Shown here piece by piece: positions 9,033 to 17,467 of a stretch of 64,000 nt of DNA (position 1 is its first letter; each line of letters opens with the position of its first letter). Both the position numbers and the translations under genes were made by a program. The stretch lies in contig NZ_CP024314.1 in NCBI RefSeq assembly GCF_002944315.1, forward strand, positions 1,922,001 through 1,986,000. Direction: 5' to 3'. The DNA comes from Rhizobium sp. NXC24. GTDB taxonomy: Bacteria; Pseudomonadota; Alphaproteobacteria; Rhizobiales; Rhizobiaceae. The notes beneath the pieces were generated by a model. That model did not search any database. It saw only the letters and a program-made list of their open reading frames with translations, and was not told the DNA's origin.

Positions 9033-9998
9033 ATGACTGAGAACAGACAGATCAATCTTACCCGCCGTTCCCTTCTTATCGCGTCATGCATGTGCATTGG
9101 GTGCGCCGTGCCCGGCCCCCTGTTTGCTGCCGCACCGATAGCCACGAGCGAAGCACCCGGCTTCTATCGCTTGATGGTTGGTGACTACGAGGTAATGGCG
9201 CTGTCCGACGGCAAGCTCCCTCTTGCAGCGATGAAATTGCTGCAAGGGAACTCGGCGCGGATAGCCGAAGCCTTGAAAAGCGACTTTCTCGGCGAGCAGG
9301 TCGAGACCTCCCACAATTCCTTTCTTGTGAATACCGGCGATAAACTGGTTTTGGTCGATGCAGGCGCGGGCACTCTATTGGGTCCGCATACCGGCAAATT
9401 GCTCGGCAATCTACGCTCTGCTGGCTATCGGCCAGAACAGGTGGATGAGGTCTATCTCACCCACATGCATACAGATCACATCGGCGGGCTGATGTCGGGT
9501 GAGGAACGCGCTTTCCCGAATGCGATTATCCGCGCCGATAAGCGCGACGCAGATTACTGGCTGAGCGAAGAAGAAATGCGCGCCGCTCCCGCCGAGGCGA
9601 AGCGCTTCTTCCAGGCCACCATGGCTTCGCTGTCCCCTTATATGAAAGCTGGCAAGCTGAAGACTTTCGAGGGCAGTACCGACCTGATTCCGGGGATTCG
9701 AGCGCAACCGGCCTATGGGCATACCCCCGGACACACGATGTTCGAGATAGAAAGTAAGGGGGAGAAGCTGCTCCTGTGGGGCGATATCGTCCATGTCGCC
9801 ACAGTTCAGTTCGCCGATCCGACCGTCACGATCGGATATGATGTCGACCGGACCCAGGCCGAACAGGAGCACTGGCGCGTCTTCGACGACGCAGCGCGGA
9901 GCCGGTGCATGATCGGGGGCGCGCACCTCCCCTTTCCTGGGCTTGGCCATGTTCGCGATAACGGCGACAAGACTTACGCCTATGTGCCGTTGAGTTAG
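9033..9998 (+). CDS. Exported MBL-fold metallohydrolase (Tat-type signal)
   Basis: A 321-residue metallo-beta-lactamase-fold enzyme. Residues 1-35 form a signal with a twin-Arg pair (LTRRSLLIAS, then a hydrophobic stretch ending PLFAAAP), suggesting Tat export to the periplasm. The metal-binding motif THMHTDHIGG lies at about residue 143, with further ligands expected in YGHTPGHT, WGDIVH and GGAHLPFPG. Members include lactonases and esterases. Start at 9033 follows AAGGAAG and preserves the signal; an in-frame upstream codon at 8979 would add 18 residues before it. The gene stands alone and is convergent with the otn operon. Substrate unknown. Confidence 0.83.
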   Translation: MTENRQINLTRRSLLIASCMCIGCAVPGPLFAAAPIATSEAPGFYRLMVGDYEVMALSDGKLPLAAMKLLQGNSARIAEALKSDFLGEQVETSHNSFLVNTGDKLVLVDAGAGTLLGPHTGKLLGNLRSAGYRPEQVDEVYLTHMHTDHIGGLMSGEERAFPNAIIRADKRDADYWLSEEEMRAAPAEAKRFFQATMASLSPYMKAGKLKTFEGSTDLIPGIRAQPAYGHTPGHTMFEIESKGEKLLLWGDIVHVATVQFADPTVTIGYDVDRTQAEQEHWRVFDDAARSRCMIGGAHLPFPGLGHVRDNGDKTYAYVPLS

Positions 9999-10065
9999 CG
10001 ATCGGCATAAGCCAGCCAGGAGACGATCCGCTAAGCCTCTGCCGATCCCGAGTTCTCGCCGAGCA

Positions 10066-10704
10066 TCAGCACTTGGCGGGGAAGCGCCGTTGCAGTTCGG
10101 TCGTCTCGTCACAACTCAACGGTCTGGTTTTCTCGCCGCGTAGCAGCAGGAACAGTTTGGCGGTTTCCTCAAGTTCCTCGGCGGAATAGACCGCCTCGGA
10201 AAGATCGACGCCGGCAACAACCGGGCCGTGGTTGGCGAGCAGCACTGCATGGCTATCGGAAATCCGCTCCGCAACCGCCTTGGCCAGGGCCTCGTCGCCG
10301 GGCGGATAATACGGGACGAGAGGCAGACGTCCGACGCGCATGACGTAATAGGCCGTAAGCGGCGGAAGCACATCGTCATGGTCAATCCCGCAGAGACAGC
10401 TAACCGCGACAGAATGGGTCGAATGCAGATGGACGACAGCTCTCGCACGTGGCCGCTTGTCGTACATGACGCGATGGAGAAACGCTTCCTTGGTGGGTGC
10501 GTCGCCCGAAACGTGCCGCCCCGCCTCATCCAACTTGGCGATGCGCGATGGATCAATCGTTCCCATGGACGATCCGGTTGGGGTCATCAGCCATCCATCG
10601 TCAATGCGGACGCTGATGTTTCCGGTCGATCCAGCGGTCAGGCCGCGATCGAAAAGCGATTTTGCATAACCGGCGATCTGGTCGCGAATTTTTGTTTCGC
10701 TCAT
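10066..10704 (-). CDS. otnC: 3-oxo-tetronate 4-phosphate decarboxylase (class II aldolase family)
   Basis: A 212-residue class II aldolase-fold protein. The phosphate-binding motif GSTGNISVR (about 22-30) and MTPTGSSMG follow the family pattern; zinc-binding His residues lie in VVHLHSTHSV (about residue 96) and the later NHGPVVAG. OtnC decarboxylates 3-oxo-tetronate 4-phosphate to dihydroxyacetone phosphate, the last step of L-threonate/erythronate breakdown. Its start overlaps the otnK stop by 4 bp, and gene order with otnK, otnI and ltnD supports this over fuculose-phosphate or ribulose-phosphate aldolase alternatives. Confidence 0.87.
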   Translation of the reverse strand: MSETKIRDQIAGYAKSLFDRGLTAGSTGNISVRIDDGWLMTPTGSSMGTIDPSRIAKLDEAGRHVSGDAPTKEAFLHRVMYDKRPRARAVVHLHSTHSVAVSCLCGIDHDDVLPPLTAYYVMRVGRLPLVPYYPPGDEALAKAVAERISDSHAVLLANHGPVVAGVDLSEAVYSAEELEETAKLFLLLRGEKTRPLSCDETTELQRRFPAKC

Positions 10705-11963
10705 GCGATAATATCCAAGGCGCGTTCAAAAAAATCCGGGCCGCCGAAATTGCCGCTTTTGAGCGCCACCTGCAAGGGCCGATCGGAAAGCGTCGTCGTC
10801 CATGGCACTCCGGGGGCGATCTCGACACCGATGGAAAGTCCTTGTATTTTGAGCGCCGAAATCACCGCTCCGGAAGTTTCTCCCCCTGCCACCAGCAACC
10901 GGCTGACGCCATCCGCCACCAGCCCTTCCGCGATGGCGGCCAGTGTATGCTCCATCATGGCGCCGGCCTGCTCGCGCCCGTATTTCGCCTGGTTTTCCTC
11001 AACCTCATCGGGATCGGCAGATCCGTAGATCACGACCGGCCGGTCGACAGGCTGGCTTTTCGCCCAGGAAATGGCCTCCTCCACGACGGGATGCTTTTCG
11101 GCTATGGCGTCCAGGTCGATCCTGCGGCTCGGCCAAAGTGCCCTAGCCCTGGCAAGCTGCTGGCGCGTGGCGGCGGAGCAACTGCCGGCGAGGATTGCCG
11201 CTCGTGGCGGCGTCGAGGATCCATAGGCGCGTTCGACCGGCTTGCGCGGCGAAATGCCGAAATTGGCTGGCAGGCCCATGGCGAGCGCCGAGCCGCCGGT
11301 TACGAGCTTGTGACCGCGCACGGCGCGTCCGATGGACCGGAGATGCTCGTCATGGATCGCGTCCGTAACGGCGTAGCGTTGTCCGGTCTCTGTGAGACCG
11401 GCAAAAGCTTCCGCAATCGCGGCATCGCCCGCAGAGACGACCTCATGAGGAACGAGACCAACATCGTGGGCCGACTGTTCCGCCATCAGCGAGACGAGGT
11501 CGGAACGGCGCATCGGCGTCAACGGATGGTCCTTCATCGGCGAATCCTGCAATAGCTGGCGGCCGACGAAAAGATGCCCGTTGAACACCGTCCGCCCGTT
11601 CTTCGGGAAGGCAGGACAGACTACCGCGATCTTCGCATCAAGCGCGTCGCTCAAGGCATCCGCGACGGGACCGATATTGCCCTGGGCGGTAGAGTCGAAT
11701 GTCGAGCAGTATTTAAAGAAAATCTGCTCGGCGCCGTGTGTCCGCAGCCACTGAAGGGCACCGAGCGATTGCGCGACAGCTTCCGAGACGGGAGCGGTCC
11801 GGGATTTTAGCGCAACGACGACAGCATCGGCGTCGTGAACGTCGAATGCCGGCGCGGGAACGCCGATCGACATCACCGTCCGCATTCCTTCGCGTACGAG
11901 AATGCTGGCGATATCAGTTGCCCCGGTGAAGTCGTCGGCTATGACGCCAAGAAGAATACCCAT
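10701..11963 (-). CDS. otnK: 3-oxo-tetronate kinase (four-carbon acid sugar kinase, DUF1537)
   Basis: A 420-residue four-carbon acid sugar kinase. The N-terminal substrate-binding signature VIADDFTGATDIASILVREG begins at residue 7, and the C-terminal nucleotide-binding domain shows GVSRLLVAGGETSGAVI (about 360) and PGVPWT. The family phosphorylates 3-oxo-tetronate at O4, feeding OtnC. Length matches the family. It lies 3 bp downstream of the isomerase gene and overlaps otnC by 4 bp. Confidence 0.92.
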   Translation of the reverse strand: MGILLGVIADDFTGATDIASILVREGMRTVMSIGVPAPAFDVHDADAVVVALKSRTAPVSEAVAQSLGALQWLRTHGAEQIFFKYCSTFDSTAQGNIGPVADALSDALDAKIAVVCPAFPKNGRTVFNGHLFVGRQLLQDSPMKDHPLTPMRRSDLVSLMAEQSAHDVGLVPHEVVSAGDAAIAEAFAGLTETGQRYAVTDAIHDEHLRSIGRAVRGHKLVTGGSALAMGLPANFGISPRKPVERAYGSSTPPRAAILAGSCSAATRQQLARARALWPSRRIDLDAIAEKHPVVEEAISWAKSQPVDRPVVIYGSADPDEVEENQAKYGREQAGAMMEHTLAAIAEGLVADGVSRLLVAGGETSGAVISALKIQGLSIGVEIAPGVPWTTTLSDRPLQVALKSGNFGGPDFFERALDIIA

Positions 11964-11966
11964 CGC

Positions 11967-12743
11967 TCATCCCCGCTTATAAGGTTCAAACCAGCCCAAA
12001 CCGTCCGTCGTTCGACCGCGGGGATGATACTCGCAGCCGACATAGCCCGTGTAGCCGAGCCGATCGAGCTCGGAAAACAGGAATGGATAGTTAAGCTCTT
12101 CGCCGTCCGGCTCCTGACGCGACGGCACACTGGCGATCTGCACGTGCCCGCTGATTGGCATCAGCTTGCGCAGGCGTGTCGTCACGTCGCCATGAATGAT
12201 CTGGCAATGGTAGATGTCAAACTGCAGCTTCACATTGGTGAGGCCGAATTCATCGATCATCTGCGCAGCCGCATGGAAATCATTGAGGAAATAGCCGGGC
12301 ATATTGCGCCCATTGATGGGTTCCAGCAGAAGATCGATGCCTTTTTCGGCCAGTCGATGAGCGGCATGCTCCACCGCACGACGATAGCTGGCCTGCGCTT
12401 GTGGATCGCTGCGGTCGGCGAGGCCGGCCATCAGGTGAATCTTCTTGACGCCAGTGGCTTCGGCATAGACGAGCGCGCGGATCACGCCCTCGTCCACATC
12501 GCCGAAGCGGTCCGGCAGCGATGCCAGCCCTCGCGCGCCGGCGGCCCAATCACCCGGAGGCATGTTGAAAAGTGCCTGGGTTAAGCCGTTGCGGACAAGC
12601 CGTTCCTGGATGTCCTCGGGCTTGAAGTCATAGGGAAACAGGTATTCGACAGCCGAAAACCCGGCCTCGGCGGCAGCGTCGAAACGGTCAAGGAACGACC
12701 ATTCGTTGAACATCATCGTCAGATTGGCGGCGAAGGTTGGCAT
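11967..12743 (-). CDS. otnI: 2-oxo-tetronate isomerase (hydroxypyruvate isomerase family)
   Basis: A 258-residue AP-endonuclease-2/xylose-isomerase-like TIM barrel, MPTFAANLTMMFNEWSFLDRFDAAAEAGFSAVEYLFPYDF in pieces, typical of Hyi/OtnI. The catalytic Glu is expected in LLLEPING (about residue 140) and later metal ligands in FDIYHCQ and GCEYHPRG. In otn clusters it converts 2-oxo-tetronate to 3-oxo-tetronate; by homology alone hydroxypyruvate isomerase is possible. It is 3 bp from both neighbours in the operon. Confidence 0.85.
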   Translation of the reverse strand: MPTFAANLTMMFNEWSFLDRFDAAAEAGFSAVEYLFPYDFKPEDIQERLVRNGLTQALFNMPPGDWAAGARGLASLPDRFGDVDEGVIRALVYAEATGVKKIHLMAGLADRSDPQAQASYRRAVEHAAHRLAEKGIDLLLEPINGRNMPGYFLNDFHAAAQMIDEFGLTNVKLQFDIYHCQIIHGDVTTRLRKLMPISGHVQIASVPSRQEPDGEELNYPFLFSELDRLGYTGYVGCEYHPRGRTTDGLGWFEPYKRG

Positions 12744-12746
12744 GGC

Positions 12747-13676
12747 TCACCTCGTCTTTTCCGGAAGCGAGGCGCCGGACAGTTGCGCATAAAGGCGTGC
12801 GAGCGACGAATCGTCGTCGCGTCCCATGCCGGCGCCGGAAGCCGCAAGGTACATTTGCAACGCCGCGGCACTGAGCGGCACCGGATAGCGTTCGGACCGC
12901 GCCATGTCCTGGATGATGCCGAGATCCTTCACGAAAATATCGATGGCGCTGAGGGGCGTGTAGTCGCCGGCGAGCACATGGGGGATGCGGTTTTCGAACA
13001 TCCACGAATTGCCGGCGGATGCGGTAATCACTTCGTAGACCTTGTCGAGGTCTAGCCCCAGTTTCGCGGCGAGCGAGATCGCCTCACAGGCGGCGGCGAT
13101 GTGAACGCCGGCGAGCAACTGGTTGATCATCTTGAAGGCAGCGCCAGCGCCAGCGGTTTCACCGAGCTCATAGACCTTAGCGGCCATGGCATCGAGCGCG
13201 CGGCGCGCGGCGCTGAAGGCAGCCTTTGTCCCCGAGGCCATAACCGTCAGCTCGCCGCTGGCGGCGCGCGCCGCTCCACCCGAAATGGGGGCGTCGAGAT
13301 AGTGAACGGCCCTTGCCTCGAGCTGCGCGGCAAGCTTGCCGGCCACGGCAGGATCCATGGTTGCGGACGAGATAAATACGGAACCGGGACGCATGACACC
13401 GGCAATGCCGCCCGCACCGAACAGGACGCTTTCCGTCTGCGCCGCGTTGACGACCACCGAAACAACGATGTCGGCCTCTTTCGCGGCTTCCGCGATGCTG
13501 GAAGCGGAGCGGCCTCCTGCCTGCACGAAGCGGGAAACAGCATCCGCGGAAATATCGATGCCGATCACATCGAAGCCGGCCTTCCTGAGCGAGAGAGCCA
13601 TGCCCATGCCCATGGCGCCAAGACCAATGACGGCCGCCACCTGGGGCGTTTCCGCGTTTTCCTGAAGGGTTGTCAT
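12747..13676 (-). CDS. ltnD: L-threonate dehydrogenase (3-hydroxyisobutyrate dehydrogenase family)
   Basis: A 309-residue beta-hydroxyacid dehydrogenase. It has the Rossmann motif VIGLGAMGMGM (about 16-26), the substrate-binding APISGGAARAASGEL (about 135) and the catalytic Lys in AAFKMINQLLAG (about 185). LtnD oxidises L-threonate to 2-oxo-tetronate with NAD. ATG 13676 is preceded by AAGGA; the longer in-frame start at 13736 lacks homology and would reach to within 4 bp of the upstream permease gene. Context with otnI, otnK and otnC makes this more specific than generic hydroxyisobutyrate or tartronate-semialdehyde reductase. Confidence 0.86.
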   Translation of the reverse strand: MTTLQENAETPQVAAVIGLGAMGMGMALSLRKAGFDVIGIDISADAVSRFVQAGGRSASSIAEAAKEADIVVSVVVNAAQTESVLFGAGGIAGVMRPGSVFISSATMDPAVAGKLAAQLEARAVHYLDAPISGGAARAASGELTVMASGTKAAFSAARRALDAMAAKVYELGETAGAGAAFKMINQLLAGVHIAAACEAISLAAKLGLDLDKVYEVITASAGNSWMFENRIPHVLAGDYTPLSAIDIFVKDLGIIQDMARSERYPVPLSAAALQMYLAASGAGMGRDDDSSLARLYAQLSGASLPEKTR

Positions 13677-13740
13677 ATGATGATCCTTAAATGATACAGC
13701 GGTTGGCCTCCCCGGCGCCTGATGTCGGGGAGGCACTCAT

Positions 13741-15057
13741 TCAGCGGTTTACCGTCTTTGCCGGCACGGAAAGTGTTGCGATGCAACCGACGATCAATGC
13801 CGCCGCCAGAAAATACATACCAATGGAGTTACTGCCTGTGGCGTCCTTGAGATAACCGATTATGAACGGTCCCAGGAAGCCCGCAAGATTGCCGACCGAA
13901 TTGATCCACGCGATGCCGGCTGCGGCACCCGTGCCGGCCAGAAAGGCAGTCGGCAGGGACCAGAATAGCGGTGCGCAGGTGATCGCGCCGGCAGCAGCCA
14001 GCGAGAGCGCCGCGATGGCGACCCCGGTACTCGATGCGGCGGTTGCGGCGATGAAGCCGATGCTGGCGATCATGGCAGGGACGACGAGATGCCAACGGCG
14101 TTCGCGGAAGTGATCGGACGAGCGTCCGAGAACAAGCATAGTGATGAATGTGCAGATGTAGGGGATTGCCGAGACCAGGCCGACGTTGAAATTGCCGACA
14201 ACCCCGGAAGCCTTGACGAGCGTCGGCATCCAAAAGTTCAGGCCGTATTGACCGAGCACGAAGCAGAAATAGATGAGGCTCATCAGCCATACCCGACCGT
14301 CGCGCAAGGTCGCACCGAGGCTGCTGGGACTCGCTGTCTTGATCCGGTTCTCAGCCTCCATGTTGGCGAACAGAACATCTTTCTCCTTTTGATCCAGCCA
14401 TTTCGCATCTTCAATACGGTTGTCGAGATAGCAAAGGACGACAAAGCCGAGCAGCACAGCGGGGATGGCCTCAATCATGAACATCCATTGCCATCCGGAC
14501 ATGCCGTTGAAGGTGTGAAGGCTGTCCATGATCCAGCCCGAAAGCGGGTTTCCGAAAATGGCGGAAACTGGGATGGCAGACATGAACGTCGCAATGATCT
14601 TGGCGCGCCGATGGGACGGATACCAGGATGCCAGATAAAGAATGATCCCCGGAAAAAAGCCGGCTTCCGCAAGACCAAGCAGGAAACGCAGAATGTAGAA
14701 CATTCTTTCCGAGGACGTGAATGCGAAGGCGGCGGAAATGATACCCCAGGTGATCATGACGCGGGCGATCCATATCCGCGCGCCGACCCTGTTCATCAGC
14801 AGATTGCTGGGCACTTCGAAAAGGAAGTAGCCAATGAAGAAAATGCCGGCACCGGCACCATAGGCCGCTTCCGAAAGACCCAGCTCGCTGGACATCTGCA
14901 ATTTGGCGAAGCCGACATTGACGCGGTCGAGATAAGCGACCACGTAGCAGAACATCAGCAAGGGCATAATTCTCCAGAAAACTTTCTTGTAAGCGATATT
15001 TTCCACCGCTTCGGACGCGCCCGCACGGGCGGCCGATGCCTGATCCAGCACCGTCAT
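13741..15057 (-). CDS. MFS transporter, anion:cation symporter (ACS) family
   Basis: A 438-residue permease with about 12 transmembrane helices. The N-terminal KKVFWRIMPLLMFCYVVAYLDRVNVGFAK and IGYFLFEVPSNLLMNRVGAR are hallmarks of the ACS branch (galactonate, tartrate, phthalate, threonate carriers). A very strong GGAGGAGGAGAG Shine-Dalgarno lies just before ATG 15057. As first gene of the otn/ltn operon it most likely imports L-threonate or erythronate by proton symport. Three LacI-type palindromes lie 53-120 bp upstream. Confidence 0.88.
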   Translation of the reverse strand: MTVLDQASAARAGASEAVENIAYKKVFWRIMPLLMFCYVVAYLDRVNVGFAKLQMSSELGLSEAAYGAGAGIFFIGYFLFEVPSNLLMNRVGARIWIARVMITWGIISAAFAFTSSERMFYILRFLLGLAEAGFFPGIILYLASWYPSHRRAKIIATFMSAIPVSAIFGNPLSGWIMDSLHTFNGMSGWQWMFMIEAIPAVLLGFVVLCYLDNRIEDAKWLDQKEKDVLFANMEAENRIKTASPSSLGATLRDGRVWLMSLIYFCFVLGQYGLNFWMPTLVKASGVVGNFNVGLVSAIPYICTFITMLVLGRSSDHFRERRWHLVVPAMIASIGFIAATAASSTGVAIAALSLAAAGAITCAPLFWSLPTAFLAGTGAAAGIAWINSVGNLAGFLGPFIIGYLKDATGSNSIGMYFLAAALIVGCIATLSVPAKTVNR

Positions 15058-15109
15058 TGCTCTCCTCCTCCGATAAAATACGGGTAGTCCCGCCTCCCGC
15101 GCCCCAAAT

Positions 15110-15123
15110 TGGCAGCGCTGCCA
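15110..15123. promoter_or_regulatory. LacI-type operator 1
   Basis: Perfect palindrome TGGCAGCGCTGCCA with central CG, the form bound by LacI/GalR-family proteins. It is the copy nearest the permease start (53 bp away) and probably overlaps the leftward promoter. Confidence 0.8.
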
Positions 15124-15140
15124 TTTCCTATAAACAATTT

Positions 15141-15154
15141 TGGCAGCGCTGCCA
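15141..15154. promoter_or_regulatory. LacI-type operator 2
   Basis: Second exact copy of TGGCAGCGCTGCCA, 31 bp centre-to-centre from operator 1, close to three helical turns. Confidence 0.8.
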
Positions 15155-15163
15155 AGCAGTTTT

Positions 15164-15177
15164 TGGCAGCGCTGCCA
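15164..15177. promoter_or_regulatory. LacI-type operator 3
   Basis: Third exact copy of TGGCAGCGCTGCCA, 23 bp centre-to-centre from operator 2. It lies 145 bp before the LacI start codon used here, so it may serve autoregulation of the forward promoter. Confidence 0.8.
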
Positions 15178-15321
15178 TTGAACAAAGGAGTGCTTTTCTA
15201 ATATGCTTGCAAAGGCCGCTTTTCAGAGTGCGACGCGCTTTCCAAAGTCTTGATGGACAAGCCGAAACCCGCGAGGCACTCGAAGGAACATTTCGCGAGA
15301 ATCTCGAGCTGGGGGAAGGAA

Positions 15322-16317
15322 ATGGATCTGAAAAACACGCCGATCACACTGGCCGAGGTTGCTGACGCGGCCGGCGTCGGCGAAAGCACGGTCTCGCGTG
15401 TGCTGCGCAATCATGGGTCCTTTTCCGAGAAAACGCGCGCCCGCGTCATGGCGGCGGTCGACAAACTTGGCTACGTCCCCAACAAGATCGCTGGAGCCTT
15501 GGCATCGACCGGCACACCCCTGGTGGCGATCATCGTGCCCTCTCTCTCGAATATCGTCTTCGCCGACGTCTTGAGCGGCGTTACCCGGGCGCTTGAGACG
15601 CGGCAGAAGCAGGCCGTGTTCGCCGTTACCGAATATGATCCGCTACGGGAAGAGGCGCTTGTCGCGGCCGTTCTGGCGTGGCGACCGGAAGCGGTCATGC
15701 TTGTCGGCCTGGAGCATACCGAGGGAACGCGAAAGCTGCTTCGCGCCGCGGGCTGCCGTGTTCTGGAGCTGCTGGATATCGATGGAGAACCGCTAGATAT
15801 CGCTGTCGGATTCTCGCATCGATCGGCCGGCAAGGCGACTGCCACCCATCTCATTGAAAAAGGCTATACACGCATCGCTTATGTCGGACACGACATGGAA
15901 CGCGACACCCGCAGCGCAAAACGCTTCGCAGGGTTTGTCGATCAACTCAGCCAGGCAGGGCTCGCGCTGAGAGATCGGGAAATCCGCAATGCTCCTTCCT
16001 CGGTCAGCCTGGGAAAAGCGGGATTGGCGAGTGTTTTAAGCCGATCCCCAGACGTTGAGGCCGTATATTTCTCCAATGACGACATGGCGCTTGGGGGCTA
16101 CTTCCATTGCCTGTCCGCGGGAATCTCCGTGCCCGACCGGCTCGCGATCATCGGCTTCAACGCTCTCGATATCTGCCGCCACACCCCGCAGCCCATCGCC
16201 AGCATTCTCACGCGGCGTGTGGATATAGGAAGGCGGGCCGCGGAACTCCTTCTGGAGGATGCTCCTCCCCAAACGGTCGATGTCGGATTCGATCTCGTGC
16301 CGGGCGGGACGGCCTGA
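15322..16317 (+). CDS. LacI-family transcriptional regulator of the threonate operon
   Basis: A 331-residue LacI/GalR repressor. The helix-turn-helix ITLAEVADAAGVGESTVSRVLRNHG occupies about residues 7-31, the hinge GYVPNKIAGALA about 52-63, and the rest is a periplasmic-binding-fold effector domain ending PPQTVDVGFDLVPGG. ATG 15322 with GGGGGAAGG Shine-Dalgarno is preferred over in-frame ATGs at 15250/15253, which add a charged tail before the DNA-binding domain. It is divergent from the otn/ltn operon with three matching palindromes between, so it very probably represses that operon in the absence of a threonate-pathway metabolite. Confidence 0.9.
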   Translation: MDLKNTPITLAEVADAAGVGESTVSRVLRNHGSFSEKTRARVMAAVDKLGYVPNKIAGALASTGTPLVAIIVPSLSNIVFADVLSGVTRALETRQKQAVFAVTEYDPLREEALVAAVLAWRPEAVMLVGLEHTEGTRKLLRAAGCRVLELLDIDGEPLDIAVGFSHRSAGKATATHLIEKGYTRIAYVGHDMERDTRSAKRFAGFVDQLSQAGLALRDREIRNAPSSVSLGKAGLASVLSRSPDVEAVYFSNDDMALGGYFHCLSAGISVPDRLAIIGFNALDICRHTPQPIASILTRRVDIGRRAAELLLEDAPPQTVDVGFDLVPGGTA

Positions 16318-16479
16318 CAAAACTTCGCGGTACGGCGGGCACAGCCCGAGGCGGTGGTCGCGTCGTGTCGACGCGCGCTCCCGAGAGTCTCAGGGCGAGC
16401 GCCGCATCCGAACCCGCCCTCGTTTCAGCAATGCGTGCCTGGACCCGAATGAAACCATCTGAGGCTCCCGACATACAAC

Positions 16480-17277
16480 CTATTGCGGCTGCGCGGCCGC
16501 GCTGCTGTAGACGGAGTAAACTAGCCAGCCACAGTCTACCGGTAACACCACGCCGGTGATCGCGGCTGCAGCGGGTGAACACAGGAAATAAATTACTTCG
16601 CCTATTTCGCTTGGCTCCACGAATCTCCGAAGCGCAGACTTGGACACGACCTTTGACGGATCGCGCTCTCCTTTCTCGATGCGATCCTGCATCGCCGGCG
16701 TCAAAGTATAACCGGGCGCTACGGCATTCACCCGAACCCCTTGAGGTCCCAATTCGGCAGCCATCACTTCCGTCAATGTCCTTAGCGCAGCCTTGCTCAT
16801 CGCATATGCAGGTTGCGGATGAGCCTGAAAGGTTGTCAGCGAACACATGTTGATAATCACGCCGCGTCCAGCCTCAGCCATTCTCTTTCCGAAGGCTCTG
16901 CCGGTCAAAACGCTTCCGCGAAGGTTGACGCCGATTATCTTGTCAAAATCTTCGACGCGCATGGACGTCAATCGGGTCGCATTTTGCAAGATGCCACCTG
17001 AGTTGGTGAGTGCCTCCACAGCACCGTCTTGGGAAAATACCGATTCTGAAAAATTTTCGACGGCCATTTCATCCGTAACATCGAGATAGACGAACCGAGA
17101 ATCGCAGTTTTGCAACGTTAATTCGTCCGCGATTTTCCTGCCGCGATCAGCATTGATGTCAGCGATAATTGTTCTCCAGCCGGCCGCGGCAAATTTCCGA
17201 ACCGTCGCCTCTCCAATCCCGCTTGCTCCGCCCGTTACCACCGCGAGTGGTGCTCTGGCGCCGGTTTTCTCATTCAT
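16480..17277 (-). CDS. SDR-family oxidoreductase
   Basis: A 265-residue classical short-chain dehydrogenase. TGGASGIGEATV (about 16-27) binds NAD(P), and the catalytic set is complete: NMCSLTTF with Ser and YAMSK with Tyr and Lys (about residues 158-162), followed by RVNAVAPGYTLTP. It is divergent from the hydroxyproline-epimerase-like gene, with palindromic sites in the shared promoter region, so both may be induced together; the substrate could be a hydroxy acid or polyol. It cannot be specified from sequence. Confidence 0.85.
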   Translation of the reverse strand: MNEKTGARAPLAVVTGGASGIGEATVRKFAAAGWRTIIADINADRGRKIADELTLQNCDSRFVYLDVTDEMAVENFSESVFSQDGAVEALTNSGGILQNATRLTSMRVEDFDKIIGVNLRGSVLTGRAFGKRMAEAGRGVIINMCSLTTFQAHPQPAYAMSKAALRTLTEVMAAELGPQGVRVNAVAPGYTLTPAMQDRIEKGERDPSKVVSKSALRRFVEPSEIGEVIYFLCSPAAAAITGVVLPVDCGWLVYSVYSSAAAQPQ

Positions 17278-17323
17278 GCGTGGGCTCCTGAACCACTTAT
17301 CAAATCTAGAATCCGTCGATCTA

Positions 17324-17333
17324 ATGTCGACAA
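17324..17333. promoter_or_regulatory. ATGTCGACAA site (one of three related sites)
   Basis: Near-palindrome ATGTCGACAA located 47 bp before the SDR start. Similar to the TGTCGACA core bound by several GntR/FCD regulators. Confidence 0.5.
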
Positions 17334-17337
17334 TAAC

Positions 17338-17355
17338 AAAATGTCAATCGACATT
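17338..17355. promoter_or_regulatory. Inverted repeat AAATGTC-N4-GACATTT
   Basis: Perfect 7-bp arms with AATC between them, containing the same ATGTC/GACAT half-sites as the flanking sites. Confidence 0.5.
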
Positions 17356-17390
17356 TCACGAAGAGGCAGGTCACATTTGAAGCAATATTT

Positions 17391-17400
17391 ATGTCGACAT
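17391..17400. promoter_or_regulatory. ATGTCGACAT palindrome
   Basis: Perfect 10-bp palindrome embedded in an AT-rich stretch, 68 bp before the epimerase start and upstream of a TATGCTATCA -10-like sequence. Probably the forward-facing operator of the same regulator as the two sites above. Confidence 0.55.
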
Positions 17401-17467
17401 TTGACCGACAATCTGCAAAATATGCTATCAGAGGCGTAACTGAACGCCCTAAACTGAAGTGACCAAC

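Noticed and set aside
10000..10047. 8-bp inverted repeat (GATCGGCA / TGCCGATC) as a bidirectional terminator between convergent genes
   Set aside because: The arms are 32 nt apart and there is no T-run; one arm lies near the otnC stop, so it is a weak signal.
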